This document shows, one piece after another, positions 1-10,900 of a stretch of 64,000 nt of DNA; the stretch's first letter is position 1; every line of letters begins with the position of its first letter. Both the position numbers and the translations under genes were made by a program. The notes under the pieces are model-generated. The model had not been told where the DNA came from. It saw only the letters and a program-made list of their open reading frames with translations, and ran no database searches. Origin of the DNA: Anoplopoma fimbria (lineage: Eukaryota; Chordata; Actinopteri; Perciformes; Anoplopomatidae); assembly GCF_027596085.1 (NCBI RefSeq), contig NC_072449.1, positions 26,239,522-26,303,521 on the forward strand, in the 5' to 3' direction.

Positions 1-296
1 TTTTTACTCAAAAATGCTCTACATAGTTGTAGGGGGCTGTCTTTTTACGGAGAAGGAGAGACTAAGTAGCATTAAAGTTGTCTGATAACCTCTGATAAAA
101 CGCAGACATCACAGGCTTTTTTTTTTTTTTTTTCAAACATGAAAATCTTGGATGAAGTGCACTGATTTACACATCATGTCAATTTCCGTGTACTGAAGAT
201 CAAATTTTACACTTGCTGTATGTGATTTTTTAAAGCTGCCCTTATGTGCAGTTGGCCAGAAAAAGTTTAATTATTAAACCGGGCCCCGCTCCTTAG

Positions 297-395
297 GTCA
301 TGGAGGACGTGTTCAGGTCTGCCACGGAGCATGTCTTGGCTCACTGTGCCGAGGATCTGGATTTGTTTCACAAGCATGTGACTCCTGGACACAGG
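297..395 (+). CDS. nars2: nars2 exon (first visible)
   Basis: Exactly 33 codons, [14 protein letters not shown] to TPGHR, between acceptor ccttag and donor gtgagt. Phase 0 at both ends. Confidence 0.93.
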
Positions 396-2099
396 GTGAG
401 TCCTCAAGGACACTTACACTTGGGTGCATAACCTGACTCCTTATACCAACCAGCCACAAATACATCTAACTTCCTTATTATCATTTTTCCTATCATGTCC
501 ATTCACTCCAAGGACACTGTAGAAGCTATGCTGAAGAAGAAGTTCCCTGTGTAAGTGTCTATTAATCCAAACATGGAAAATAAAATTATATCAGTCAAAG
601 AATAAAGCAAAATGTTGAAGGCCTTGAATGATTGGTACTATCTCAATCTACTTTTAGGATTACCTACAGTGAAGCTATAGACATCCTAAACCACAGCTCC
701 CAGAAATTTGCCTTCCCAACAGACGTAAGTGTCGATGTTTATTTATTTTTACTAACAGAGCAGACTTGGATCTTTATCCCTACTGTATGTTTGCTGCTAA
801 CACTATTATTCCACAGAGCTCCACATTGACCTTAGCTGTTCTTTTCTACAGTGGGGTTGTGACCTTCAGACAGAGCATGAGAAGTACCTGGTGAAACATT
901 GCGGCAATGTTCCAGTCTTTGTCACTGATTATCCTTATGATCTTAAGCCTTTTTATGCAAGAGACAACCAGGATCATCCCAAGCATACGGTGAGACATCG
1001 TCACACCGTTTAAAATGCTGAGCGAAATCAATGATTTAACAGCTCAGTTCCTTCCTCGTAATGTCAGCTGGGTTATCGTGGCGTTTTGCATATCTGGGCG
1101 GACTCCCGACTGTCGTTTGTGTGCAGGCAGCTGCAGTGGATCTTCTGGTGCCGGGAGTTGGAGAGCTGTGTGGGGGCTCGCTGAGAGAGGAGAGGCTGGA
1201 TTTGCTGAGGGCTCGGCTGGAAGAGTAAGGACACATACTCCCAAGGGCAGTGCAAGGCCCATGCTAATATATTTAGACTACGGTTGTCAAAATCAGCTTA
1301 GTTGCTTTGAATTTGTTTGTATTTTAATTAATTGAGATCAGGCATAATCCCAGTAGGGATCTCGCCACCTCACAGAACAACAGTGTGCAGAAAGTTAAGG
1401 ATGCAGCTTTTGAAATCCAGACTAACTTCTCTAGTTGGGTTAGCAGGTTTCTAAGCCCCCTGAGCCACCATACATATCGAGTGGTAGGAAAACTCAATGA
1501 TACATTGACATTTATACTCCATATACATTTATATATATATTATTGGTTGATATAAAATAAGTTTTACGGACTAGCTGTGGACAAGAAGAAACCTTTTTCA
1601 CATTTGTGTTGTCTGCCTCATCAGCACAATGTCCTGGTGAATGAATGTAAATCGGCCCCTGTTCAGAGTTTTAACCCCAATAAGGCGCAGAGGAGAAATA
1701 ATGCAAATAAAGTCAGTTTTGCTATTTTCACATGGATTTACAATAAATGGAAATATTGCTAGAGAGGATGTATTGTAGTTTTTGAATTTGTGTTTTGACC
1801 ATAGACTCACTTACATTAATTATCATACTTTCCCAGGGCTGGATTAGAAGACACCTACAGCTGGTAAGAAAAAACATATTTACATAAACAACATTTTAAA
1901 AGAGACATCCTTCCACACCAACAAAGTTGTAATGACATATTTATTTATTGGCAGGTATCTGGATTTGAGGCGTTTTGGCTCCGTCCCCCATGGTGGCTTT
2001 GGTTTGGGATTTGAGCGATTCTTACAATGCATTCTCGGTGTCGACAACATAAAAGATGTGATTGCTTTCCCCAGATTCTCCCATTCTTGTCCTCTATGA
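297..2099 (+). CDS. nars2: Mitochondrial asparaginyl-tRNA synthetase, 3' part of gene (partial)
   Basis: Class II aminoacyl-tRNA synthetase that charges mitochondrial tRNA-Asn in the matrix. Seven coding exons are visible: 297-395, 513-550, 658-724, 852-989, 1127-1224, 1837-1863 and 1955-2099 (TGA at 2097). They join in frame to 203 residues, about the C-terminal 40% of a family of roughly 480 residues; the 5' exons lie before this window. The protein includes [21 protein letters not shown] and [14 protein letters not shown], followed by the class II motif 3 GFGFGFER whose arginine contacts ATP, and ends [16 protein letters not shown], as the human enzyme does with few changes. Every intron is GT-AG. 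The next gene, gab2, starts on the same strand about 1.1 kb downstream, matching the human NARS2-GAB2 neighbourhood. No frame break is seen in the visible part. Confidence 0.97.
513..550 (+). CDS. nars2: nars2 exon
   Basis: A 38-nt exon encoding [12 protein letters not shown] plus two bases; donor gtaagt. It joins the next exon to give FPVITYSEAI, matching the human segment around ISYTEAVEIL. Confidence 0.92.
658..724 (+). CDS. nars2: nars2 exon
   Basis: Encodes [16 protein letters not shown] to FPTD between acceptor ttttag and donor gtaagt. Confidence 0.93.
852..989 (+). CDS. nars2: nars2 exon
   Basis: 46 codons, [19 protein letters not shown] to HPKHT, part of the class II catalytic domain. 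Acceptor tctacag, donor gtgaga. Confidence 0.95.
1127..1224 (+). CDS. nars2: nars2 exon
   Basis: Encodes [20 protein letters not shown] to RARLE plus two bases. Acceptor gtgcag, donor gtaagg. Confidence 0.95.
1225..1836 (+). other. nars2 intron, 612 bp
   Basis: Runs from donor gtaagg to acceptor tttcccag. AT-rich, with a short TA-rich tract near 1530. No coding or RNA signal seen. Confidence 0.85.
1837..1863 (+). CDS. nars2: nars2 micro-exon (27 nt)
   Basis: Completes GAG and encodes AGLEDTYS plus two bases of Trp. Needed to keep frame and the family sequence LEDTYSWYLDLRR. Acceptor tttcccag, donor gtaaga. Confidence 0.92.
1955..2099 (+). CDS. nars2: nars2 terminal coding exon
   Basis: Encodes [14 protein letters not shown], then motif 3 (GFGFGFER), then [14 protein letters not shown] to the TGA at 2097-2099. 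This is the exact C-terminal layout of NARS2. Confidence 0.97.
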
Positions 2100-2158
2100 A
2101 ACAAAGTTCCGGCCAAGTAGATATTTATAAGTCTGTATTTGCTGTCTGTCAAACATCA

Positions 2159-2164
2159 AATAAA
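2159..2164 (+). terminator. nars2 polyadenylation signal AATAAA
   Basis: Canonical hexamer 60 nt after the nars2 stop, followed by a T/G-rich stretch (2175-2215). A very short 3' UTR is implied. Confidence 0.7.
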
Positions 2165-2445
2165 TATTATATTCAACATTGTTTTGATGTTATTGGATTA
2201 TTGTTTTGTTTTTTTAAATATGATTAGTTCTATTAAAAATGAATCTGTGCCTGTATATAAATACAATGAACACAAAACAATCCTACAACCATATCTGAGA
2301 GGGAATTTAATTAATCCACTGTTTAATACTCAACACCTCTCAAGAAGTGTTTAGTTCCATTAATACTTTTGTTTGCTTGTACCGACTTCCATATTTAAAA
2401 AAAGAATGCCAGTTTGTCAGAGCAACATAGAGGTATTTGAACTTG

Positions 2446-2458
2446 CCACCAGATGGTG
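2446..2458 (+). promoter_or_regulatory. CTCF-like motif between nars2 and gab2
   Basis: CCACCAGATGGTG fits the CTCF core CCASYAGRKGGCR at 12 of 13 positions. It sits between the nars2 3' end and the gab2 5' UTR, a plausible insulator position. Motif match only; no occupancy can be inferred. Confidence 0.35.
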
Positions 2459-2632
2459 CTTTTCCCCTTTTCCATTCAATTTAGAAAATACGAATAATTA
2501 ACTCACAGCAGTGATTGACTTTTAACTTGACCTTTCCAAAGCGTGGAAAATCTTACAAAAAAACCCAAACCCCTCCATATTTAAGCTTTTATTTATACTA
2601 AGCTATTTGGTGAGGCATACAACACGCATTTG

Positions 2633-2636
<4 letters not shown>

Positions 2637-2671
<35 letters not shown>
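2637..2671 (+). repeat. poly(A) tract, 35 nt
   Basis: Uninterrupted A run just upstream of the gab2 5' UTR. Could be the tail of an old retroposon, but no retroposon body was recognised before it. Confidence 0.9.
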
Positions 2672-2673
<2 letters not shown>

Positions 2674-2779
2674 TGAGTTTCCGTATTTGAAATGAAACAG
2701 AAAGACTTTCTGTTTTGTGTGAATGTAGACAAATAGACAAATAGTCCAGCCCAGAGACATCGGTTCCTCCATTCTTTAA

Positions 2780-3191
2780 ACTCGTTTGGGATCTTGAATC
2801 TCCCATCCTGTTCATCCCATCGCAGCCCATCCCTCTCTTTGCTCGGTGGGCGTGGTGTGAGTTGGGAAAACAAACTGCAGACACTCTCCGATACTTCCTC
2901 TCCCTGCATCAGCTCAGTTTCCCCGCGGCTCCTCGTCAGCTGGCCGTGCGTAATTTCCCTGAGAGCCGAGGTGCGTCTTTTTGGTTTTTCTCCTCTCTCC
3001 TCCCCGTTTTGCGCGCCTGTTGTTGCGCACCGGGAGCTGCCACCTCAACACCTCCCACCAGCAATACTCTTGATTTCTTGTAATCAAATGGGGGGAGCAG
3101 ACTGCGTCAGTGGGAGCCGGACGCCGACAGCACTTTGAACGGGCAAGCCTTCGGTTGTAGAGCAAGAGGAAACAACAAGACACTGACAAAC
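2780..3191 (+). promoter_or_regulatory. gab2: gab2 promoter-proximal region and 5' UTR
   Basis: More GC-rich than its surroundings, with CpG-containing stretches such as gcgcgcctgttgttgcgcac near 3010, and no TATA box. The start site cannot be placed from sequence. The region leads into the gab2 ATG at 3192 (context acaaacATGAG). Confidence 0.5.
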
Positions 3192-3263
3192 ATGAGCGGC
3201 GGGGAGATCATCTTCCAGGGCTGGCTGAGGAAGTCACCGCCGGAGAAAAAGCTGAGAAGATAT
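3192..3263 (+). CDS. gab2: gab2 exon 1 (coding part)
   Basis: 24 codons, [20 protein letters not shown] to RRY, start of the PH domain. Donor gtgagt. The first ATG of the conserved N-terminus fixes the start. Confidence 0.97.
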
Positions 3264-4336
3264 GTGAGTGTATTTCACTTTCGCCTAGTTTCTGTGTGCT
3301 TTAATAGTTAAACTGGCACTGGACTGACCGAGCTCTCTTTATCTGTCAAATGGCTTTGTGTTGTGCGCATCTGCATCCCAGATAAGTTGTGTCAAACTGA
3401 GTAAAGTCCCATTGTAGCAGCAGGTGCACCCCAACCACCACCATCTGGACCTCCCCTCTCTTTATGAACTACAGGAGGCACAACCTGCTATTCTGGATTA
3501 AAACAACAACAACAACAACAACAACAAAAAAAAACAGTCCTGATCATTCAAAACTAGAAATGCATGTTTTACATGAAAAATGTTGCAAGGTTTGACATAG
3601 CCACCCACTATGAGGGGGGTCAACATGGAGGTAAGCCTGTGTAATACCCGACAGCTGTCTATGATTTTGACTAGATAGCTCCCAGACACAAACTGCCACT
3701 TGGCTTTTATCCGATCATGATGAGGTAATGTCTAATGAAGCATTGATGTAGCCAGTTTTCATCGCGGCCAAGCAGACTCCTGTCACAACAATAGTGAGTA
3801 CTGAGGATAGCACTTTGAGAGCCATGATGAGGCTTCATGGGCCAAAAGCTGCTACAGTCTCCTGCTGGGTGCCGGGGGCAAGGGGGAAAGGCTACAAATG
3901 AGATAATAGGATTTATGAAGGCAGATAGAACCATGAGACAATCTCCTATAAATACAGCTGTCCACTGTTTATGTACGGCGTTGCGTTGCCGGGCCTTCTC
4001 CGTGTTCCTACTAGCTGACTTTGCCATGATGTCATCTGGAAATCCATCCTCGAATGTCTTCAAATGTAGCCCCCCCTCCCCATCACCCCCATTGTCCTTT
4101 CATTTCCTCATTGTCTTCCACTTAAAGCTGGCTAATGTTTACACAGAGACCACCGTGGTCCGTATGGAACGGCAGCTGCAATGGCACAGAGGAAAAAAAA
4201 AACTTGCTTGGTTCATAGCAGTACTGTATAAACAACGAACAAGGCATAATAATGGCCTTCCTCAGGCAAGAGAGCAGGGAACAGACTCTCAACCCTTCTC
4301 ATCGTGCTTCTCACCCTGAGCAGTAACCTATAAACA

Positions 4337-4412
<76 letters not shown>

Positions 4413-4916
4413 TTCAGCCAGAAAACAGTGTCATGAGATGGAGTGTCCAGAGCAGGCAGACTTGTGAATGCGATAATCGGTCCATCTCAAATTCCTTCCA
4501 CTTAAAGTCAGGCTATGGACAATCGGGGCCATTTACTCACCAGTATTGCTGTCATCTGACATAGTTGACGTCCTATCCCTAGGAGAGGGATATTTTCAGA
4601 TACTACTTCCACATACTGGCAGACATTCCAGCCCGAAGGTGTGTTTCTCAAAAGAACAAGGTGGCAAGTTTGATCGGTCATTATATTGGAATGAGCGGAG
4701 GTGTTTCAGTGCTGTAACTGCCATGTTGATCGCTAAAGTTCGTACAGTTTTTTTTTTTTTAGAAGATTATTTGCAATACGGACAAAAATGTTTTAATCCT
4801 TAACAACACTTGTCCTGTCAATATTCCACCCCTTTCTACAGCGAAGTCCTCCCTAAACCAGACGCGGTTTGTGTTTTGTTAATCAGTAGTTAGTTGTTGA
4901 AATGATTTGTCATTGT

Positions 4917-4947
<31 letters not shown>

Positions 4948-7900
4948 TCTCCTGTGACCTTCCACAGATGGTTTGTCAAAAATGTGGCACATAGCATGTC
5001 CCAGTGCATTGTTAGGAGAGTAAAAACTGGTACAACCACAGCAGGTCTGACATGCAAATCGTATGCAAAACAGGGAGCAAAACACTTGTGGCAGTTGAAG
5101 CCTGGATGCAACCGGGGGAAAAGACAGGAGACAACACGTCTGTGATCGGTAACGAGCACGACTAGTCCTGGTTAAATGTTTGCTAATTGTTTCAAATTGC
5201 TATTAACTCTCAACAGTGACTCATTATTTCTACAACAGCGCCCTGCTGCACAAACACATGATGAGCATAAACTTTCTGTGTTCCCGCCATTAAACCATGT
5301 GACAGCGGTGCTGCGGACGCAGTGTATGGTCACTTTTCACACACGCTGCATCTCCACAAGGAATAACAGTCACGCTCTGGTGTCTGACCGCTGCTAAATG
5401 AATCACTTGGTCGGGTTTATCTCTTCTCAGGGGCCGACAGGGGCTCCAGAGGTGGGCAGTGTTTTTAAGGGCAGGTGGGAGTGGCTTGGGTGCTTTTGTT
5501 GAATAATGTCCAGAATAAGCAGAAGGACCATGAAAACAACTGACTGATCCAGCGCTTACCAAGTGCCTCTTGCAGCGTTCTGTTGAGGTTCAAATATGCT
5601 TCATCATGTCCGCTACATTAACCCCGGCACTACCTTTTATTTGTAACTGCTGTCAAATCAATAAACTGCTAAAAATACATAATAAGAAATAGTTCTTCGA
5701 TCTTCCCTGACTTGTAATCAACAAAGGAAATCCTTAGTCCTAGCTCGTTGTGACATCCAATGTTGACATATGCATAAGAAGTCCTCTAAATGATTAATTC
5801 ACGACTCAATCGTACTTTGCATGCACAATATGAATCATGCATGTGATGCGTCACATTGTAAACAGTCTGATTCCTGTTCTCAGGTCGGGATCTAGCTGCT
5901 GTTGGCTAAACCTTCCCATCTGCCCGTTGTTGTATCTGACATCACAAACGTGTCTGTTCACATACAGTAGAGCATTGCCACATACCAGACAGATCATATC
6001 GGCGAGGTGATAGCTGCTGCTCCTGCTTTCTCGGCTGCCAGTTTCTAAGGGCTAAATCGCTTTGCCCATGTGGATGTTACATCCGAGAGAGACCTGTGGG
6101 GGGAAGTCGGCAGGTTTTTCAAGGCAGGCAAGGCTTAGTAGCCGCCTCCTGTGTCCCACCGTCAGCTGCCGGGTCTGCTGTTGTTTTGCAGAGGGGCTTT
6201 GGGAAGTCCTTGCCCTCAGAGGTCAACAGAGAACGCCTCCCAGTTCCTGCTTTGACAGACACCCAGCGTTCACACAGACATTTTCCTTGTTCCACTTTAT
6301 CTGTGGGCCCTCAAATGGACCTTTCCCCCAGAAGCTACAAGTCTGGGGTGGCTCTATGCGACTGCAGTATTAAAGTCAGATTAGTTTATCGTTGTGGGAT
6401 ATGTTCGCCCAACGGGATCCTTGTGATTGGGATAAGGAACCTCCGATAATTTTCATCGTTGGTTGATCTGTTGATTATTTTAACTTCATACTGAGGCTAG
6501 AATAAGCTCCTTCAATCTGATTAATCAATCACTCCTTAGTATAAAACAAAATATAATAAAGAAAACACAATTAAGATAAGTGCATATTATAATTTCCCAG
6601 AGGCCAAGGTGACATTAAACTGCTTGTTTTGTTCAACCAACAGTCCAAATCCTAAAAAGCAGCATATTTTCACATTTAAGATGCTGGAAAAGGTAATGTT
6701 TAGAAGTTTGTAACTGTTAATCTCTTTGAGATAATTCATTTTGATACATTTTGTGTAGATCAACTTGGGAGTCCTTCTGCAGTGCATTGGCAGTCTTCAT
6801 TGACATTCATAAGAAATTAAAGTTGCCTTATTTGAGATTGGTTGCATTTTGATTTCCTCTCAAAGGCTCTCAAGATGGTGACGGCTGAGCCAGCAGATAA
6901 CAGCTAACGGTGATAACAGTGCTAACAGAGCAAACAACGCCAAAAGTGCTGACAGAGCTTATAGTGTTAACCTGAGGGGGAACCGGAGGATGGGTTCTAC
7001 TTCAGCAAAGACACTGCGATCGTGAAGACGTGATCAGCTGGAACCGCCATATGAGCGGCGCAGTGCAGAGCGGCGCAGTGCAGAGCGGCGCAGTGCAGAG
7101 CGGCGCAGTGCAGAGCGGCGCCAGTGAGCGAGCCAGTTGGGCACGCTCACACACAGTAAAAGCACTCGCGGCAATGTCAACAAAGCAAAGAGAAGCTTGG
7201 ATAACAACACACACAGAGGGAGACATTACTCCACTATATCTTTATAAAGCAAATAGTTGTTTGCTGCTTTATTAATGCTCTGAATTCCATATAGAGAACA
7301 ATTTGTGCTTTAAAGTCACCATTGTTTGTCACAAAATTGCACTTTCTCAACCTTTTCTTCTCCAACCCCAAGTGCATCCATTTTTTTCACATCTATTGTG
7401 AAAATCCCCGGGTGGCCTTGTTTGAACCTTTGTCATAATATCCTGTTCTTTGCCATGGACTCTGGTGTAGCCTATGTGTTTTCTGCCCAAAACTTAATTA
7501 TTGCACTACTAGCAGATGTCAGACTTCCTTTTGATGGTACCTACAGGAAGTGATGGGATCTCTGTCACAACACTTCCTGTAGGTACCATCAAGTGTGGTG
7601 ACAGAGGTCCCATCACGCCTTCATCAGCTGAGATTAAAATACTGCTGTTCTGAAGAGAATTTGATCCCAATGATTTTTCTCTTGTGATTCCGAGCAGCAC
7701 TAAGAATGTTTGTACTTATTTGCAGCACTCTCAGAAAGTACACTCTCCCGGCGGTGATGGTTACATTTAATGGTGCCTAAAACTCTCACACACCTAAGTG
7801 TAGCATTAGGTTATTCCACAGACAGGTTTGTCTACCTAAATAGAAATCTAGTTTCTGCACTGTTGATTTGATCCAAACACAAAATCAAACAGGGATCCTG

Positions 7901-10900
7901 CTACCAGCTCGTACATGTGCTAGAAGCTTTCATGTCATATGACCGTCATTAGATTGACCTTCTAAAGCAAATAGGCTGATGTCAGTCAGTAGAAATGCCT
8001 TTCGGGCCTTTCCAGCATAGAGAAACATAAAAGTGAGAATGGTACAATAAGTCATTTGTTTGTAAAAGCAAAAACATGTTTATGTTTGAAAATATGAATA
8101 CCAGTGCTGACATTTGAGGTTTCAGTGCAAGATGCTTGCTTTGGTGTAGCAGTGTGTGGCCCAAAAAAAAGGTTGTTGACAAACTTATTTGTCTTCTTAT
8201 TAGCATTTAATACCGAGGGACGGTTGACGTAGCACGCTTGCTCTCATTGACCGGCGCCCTGCTTTACAGTAAACAACAGCTACTCCCACCACACCTTTCT
8301 GACGCCCCTGAGAAACTTTTTGAGAGGATTAGCGTACTGTAGATGCACCATGATAGGAGATGTTGAGGTACAGAAAACTGTTGTGTTTATTAAAATAAAC
8401 ATACTTTAGTTTAGTTAATGCAACAATGCGGATTACCACAGCTCTTATCTTCTATGCAAATGTCATAATAACCATCAATGTCAATTATGTCGAAATAGGA
8501 AGTAGTCTGTGTTTTCCCCTCAGCACAGCATATTTGCAGATGTAATAATGATATGATGATATTTATACATGAGTTCCGGCAGGAGGAACCTTAGATGGAG
8601 CCTATTTTCTTCCTGGCAACATGTTAATGTTGTTTGTGAAGTAGTTTGTTCAAACTTGAATTCTATCTTGCTTTGTCATAAATTGTGTACTATATGTTCT
8701 TAAATCCTTTGCACATTGGGGTTGTGATGCCACGCACAAGGAAGTAGACTTGTTACGGAGTAATTTCCTGTAAAAATAATCTACTTTAACAATGTGGAGC
8801 AGTTATAAAATACATATACCTACACATTCTCTCTTTTAATAATAATAAAAAAACTTGACACAAGTGAGATTAGTGTGACTCCAGAATAATCCAGGGAAGA
8901 TTTCTGGAAAAAAATAATGTAGGAAGAAAGATGTTTAACAGGTGATGTACTACAAGGTAAACTCCTCTCACGGAAAACACGACACTCAAAGTAGAATTGC
9001 AATCAAATGGCATTGGTCTAAATGATCATGCAATTAAGGATATCGGCCCAAGTGTGATAGCATGCATCCTCTGAAAATGTGTTTTTCTGCATTTTAGAAA
9101 TTACCCTACTATTTGAACATGCTCCTAACCCTTGGACACCTTGTTCCGAAGTGAAGTAGGAGTTGAAAGTAACTTTGGGCTTCATTTTAACCAGCCATGG
9201 ATACTGTATGACCTGTGGATGCATCCTGCAATATAATTTTAACACTAGCAGCTGTAAATATTCTCAAATCAGAGTGTAAAGATGTGTGTGTGGTCTTTCT
9301 GTTTCATGCAAAACACTTGCCTTTGAGCGATAGTTTGTATGAGTTGGAAATATGAAAGCAAATTGTGGTTGTGGTATAGGTGTTAATATTTGACAAAGAA
9401 CAAACAAACAAAAAAACAGCTAGAAGCCCACAGATGTTTTTCTGTATAGCGGTGATGATTCATTTGATTCAGGAAACTGTGATGAAGTGGAAAACATTTT
9501 TTACGTGTTCAGCCAAGTTGACGTAGGGTGAGTGGCATCTCTGTAATTTGAATATCATTTAGATCAGTTATCTCCTTTAAGGCTTAAATTCTGTGTACCT
9601 CCAATATCGAAATAGTTTAGTTTACGGATTATTCTTCCTCCAGACAGTGATGAGTCATTGCAGTTTAGTTGTAGGAACTGAACAACTACAATTGAAGCTC
9701 AGATCAGAATACACATGAGTAATGTAGCCATTGCACAAATACAGAGTTCACTGGAACATAGTAAGATAAATTAGGACAATGTGATAAGTGGTTCAGATCA
9801 CTGAGCTGTGTGTCTAAGGTTTTCAGGTGACATAATGCACCCAGTGATTGGCATCATGGAGGTTCACAGACCCAAAGAATATGCAGTAGAGGCGTTTGAC
9901 ATCAAGTAGTCTGGATGTTATTGTCTTGTTTGTTCCATGATAAATGAGCAGCTCAGCTGAATATATACATTCTCTGTTATTTTGTTGATTTGGCCATTTT
10001 ATTGTGTTATTTGTTTAAACAAAAGACAGCATGGCAAGTAATATATGAATAGATGGCAAGTGAATTTCTTTCATCATGTCTAGCATTAAGATGGTTTCTT
10101 AAGTCAACGAAAAACAATATTTTTCTTGGCATGGATGTGTGTAGAAAAATACACACCACGGCACTGGGGAACATCGTGTTTTCAATGTGCACTTAACAAA
10201 GCAATACAACTTTTGAATGGCACAACAAGGTGTTCACATGGCCAGATACTTAGCTGAACTGATGATTTATCAAGACTAAAACATCTACAGAGTCGGCAGT
10301 ATTCCAATGGAAATCTAAGGTAGCATTTACTCTCCTTTGATGATACTTTACAAAGTCCTCAATATAAGTGTCAGAAAAATTTACAAAATGTTTATTAAAT
10401 TTGCCAAATATTAGTTTTAATTAATTATCTCTTTGGACTAATGATAATTTATTTTGTAAATAACCTTTATATCTTATTCCATCTCACAAATTTTTAACCA
10501 CAAAATGTATTTATTCTTTAAGTAAAATTATTCAGTTGGAACACTCTACATTCCATACTGTACTCATGAATATATAAGTATTGTTTGCAAGAAGATATTC
10601 CTAATGACAACTGCTGTAACATGTGGAATTGTGTGTGCTGGAGCACACAATATATATTTTGCAATGCATTTGCTGGTCATACATGCAAGATCCTGAATGC
10701 ATCATCACTGTTCGACTTTAATGATCAGAGATGTTCAATACCATTGTTTTCCTTCCCTATACCGATACCAGTGTGTTTTAAAGAATAAAATATAAAGTGA
10801 AAAGCTGAGGTCAGACGTTCCCCTTGTATGTAAATGTTTCTACTCTGTGCTGCTGAAGAGACTGCTCTATCCAGTGTCGTGCATCTAAAGCCACCATAGT

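Noticed and set aside
3837..4319. 160-codon ORF in gab2 intron 1
   Set aside because: No recognisable domain or conserved motif and it runs close to the CA microsatellite; judged a chance ORF.
7531..7592. microRNA precursor
   Set aside because: The 22-bp perfect stem with an 18-nt loop is shorter than a normal metazoan pre-miRNA stem, and no known mature sequence was recognised.
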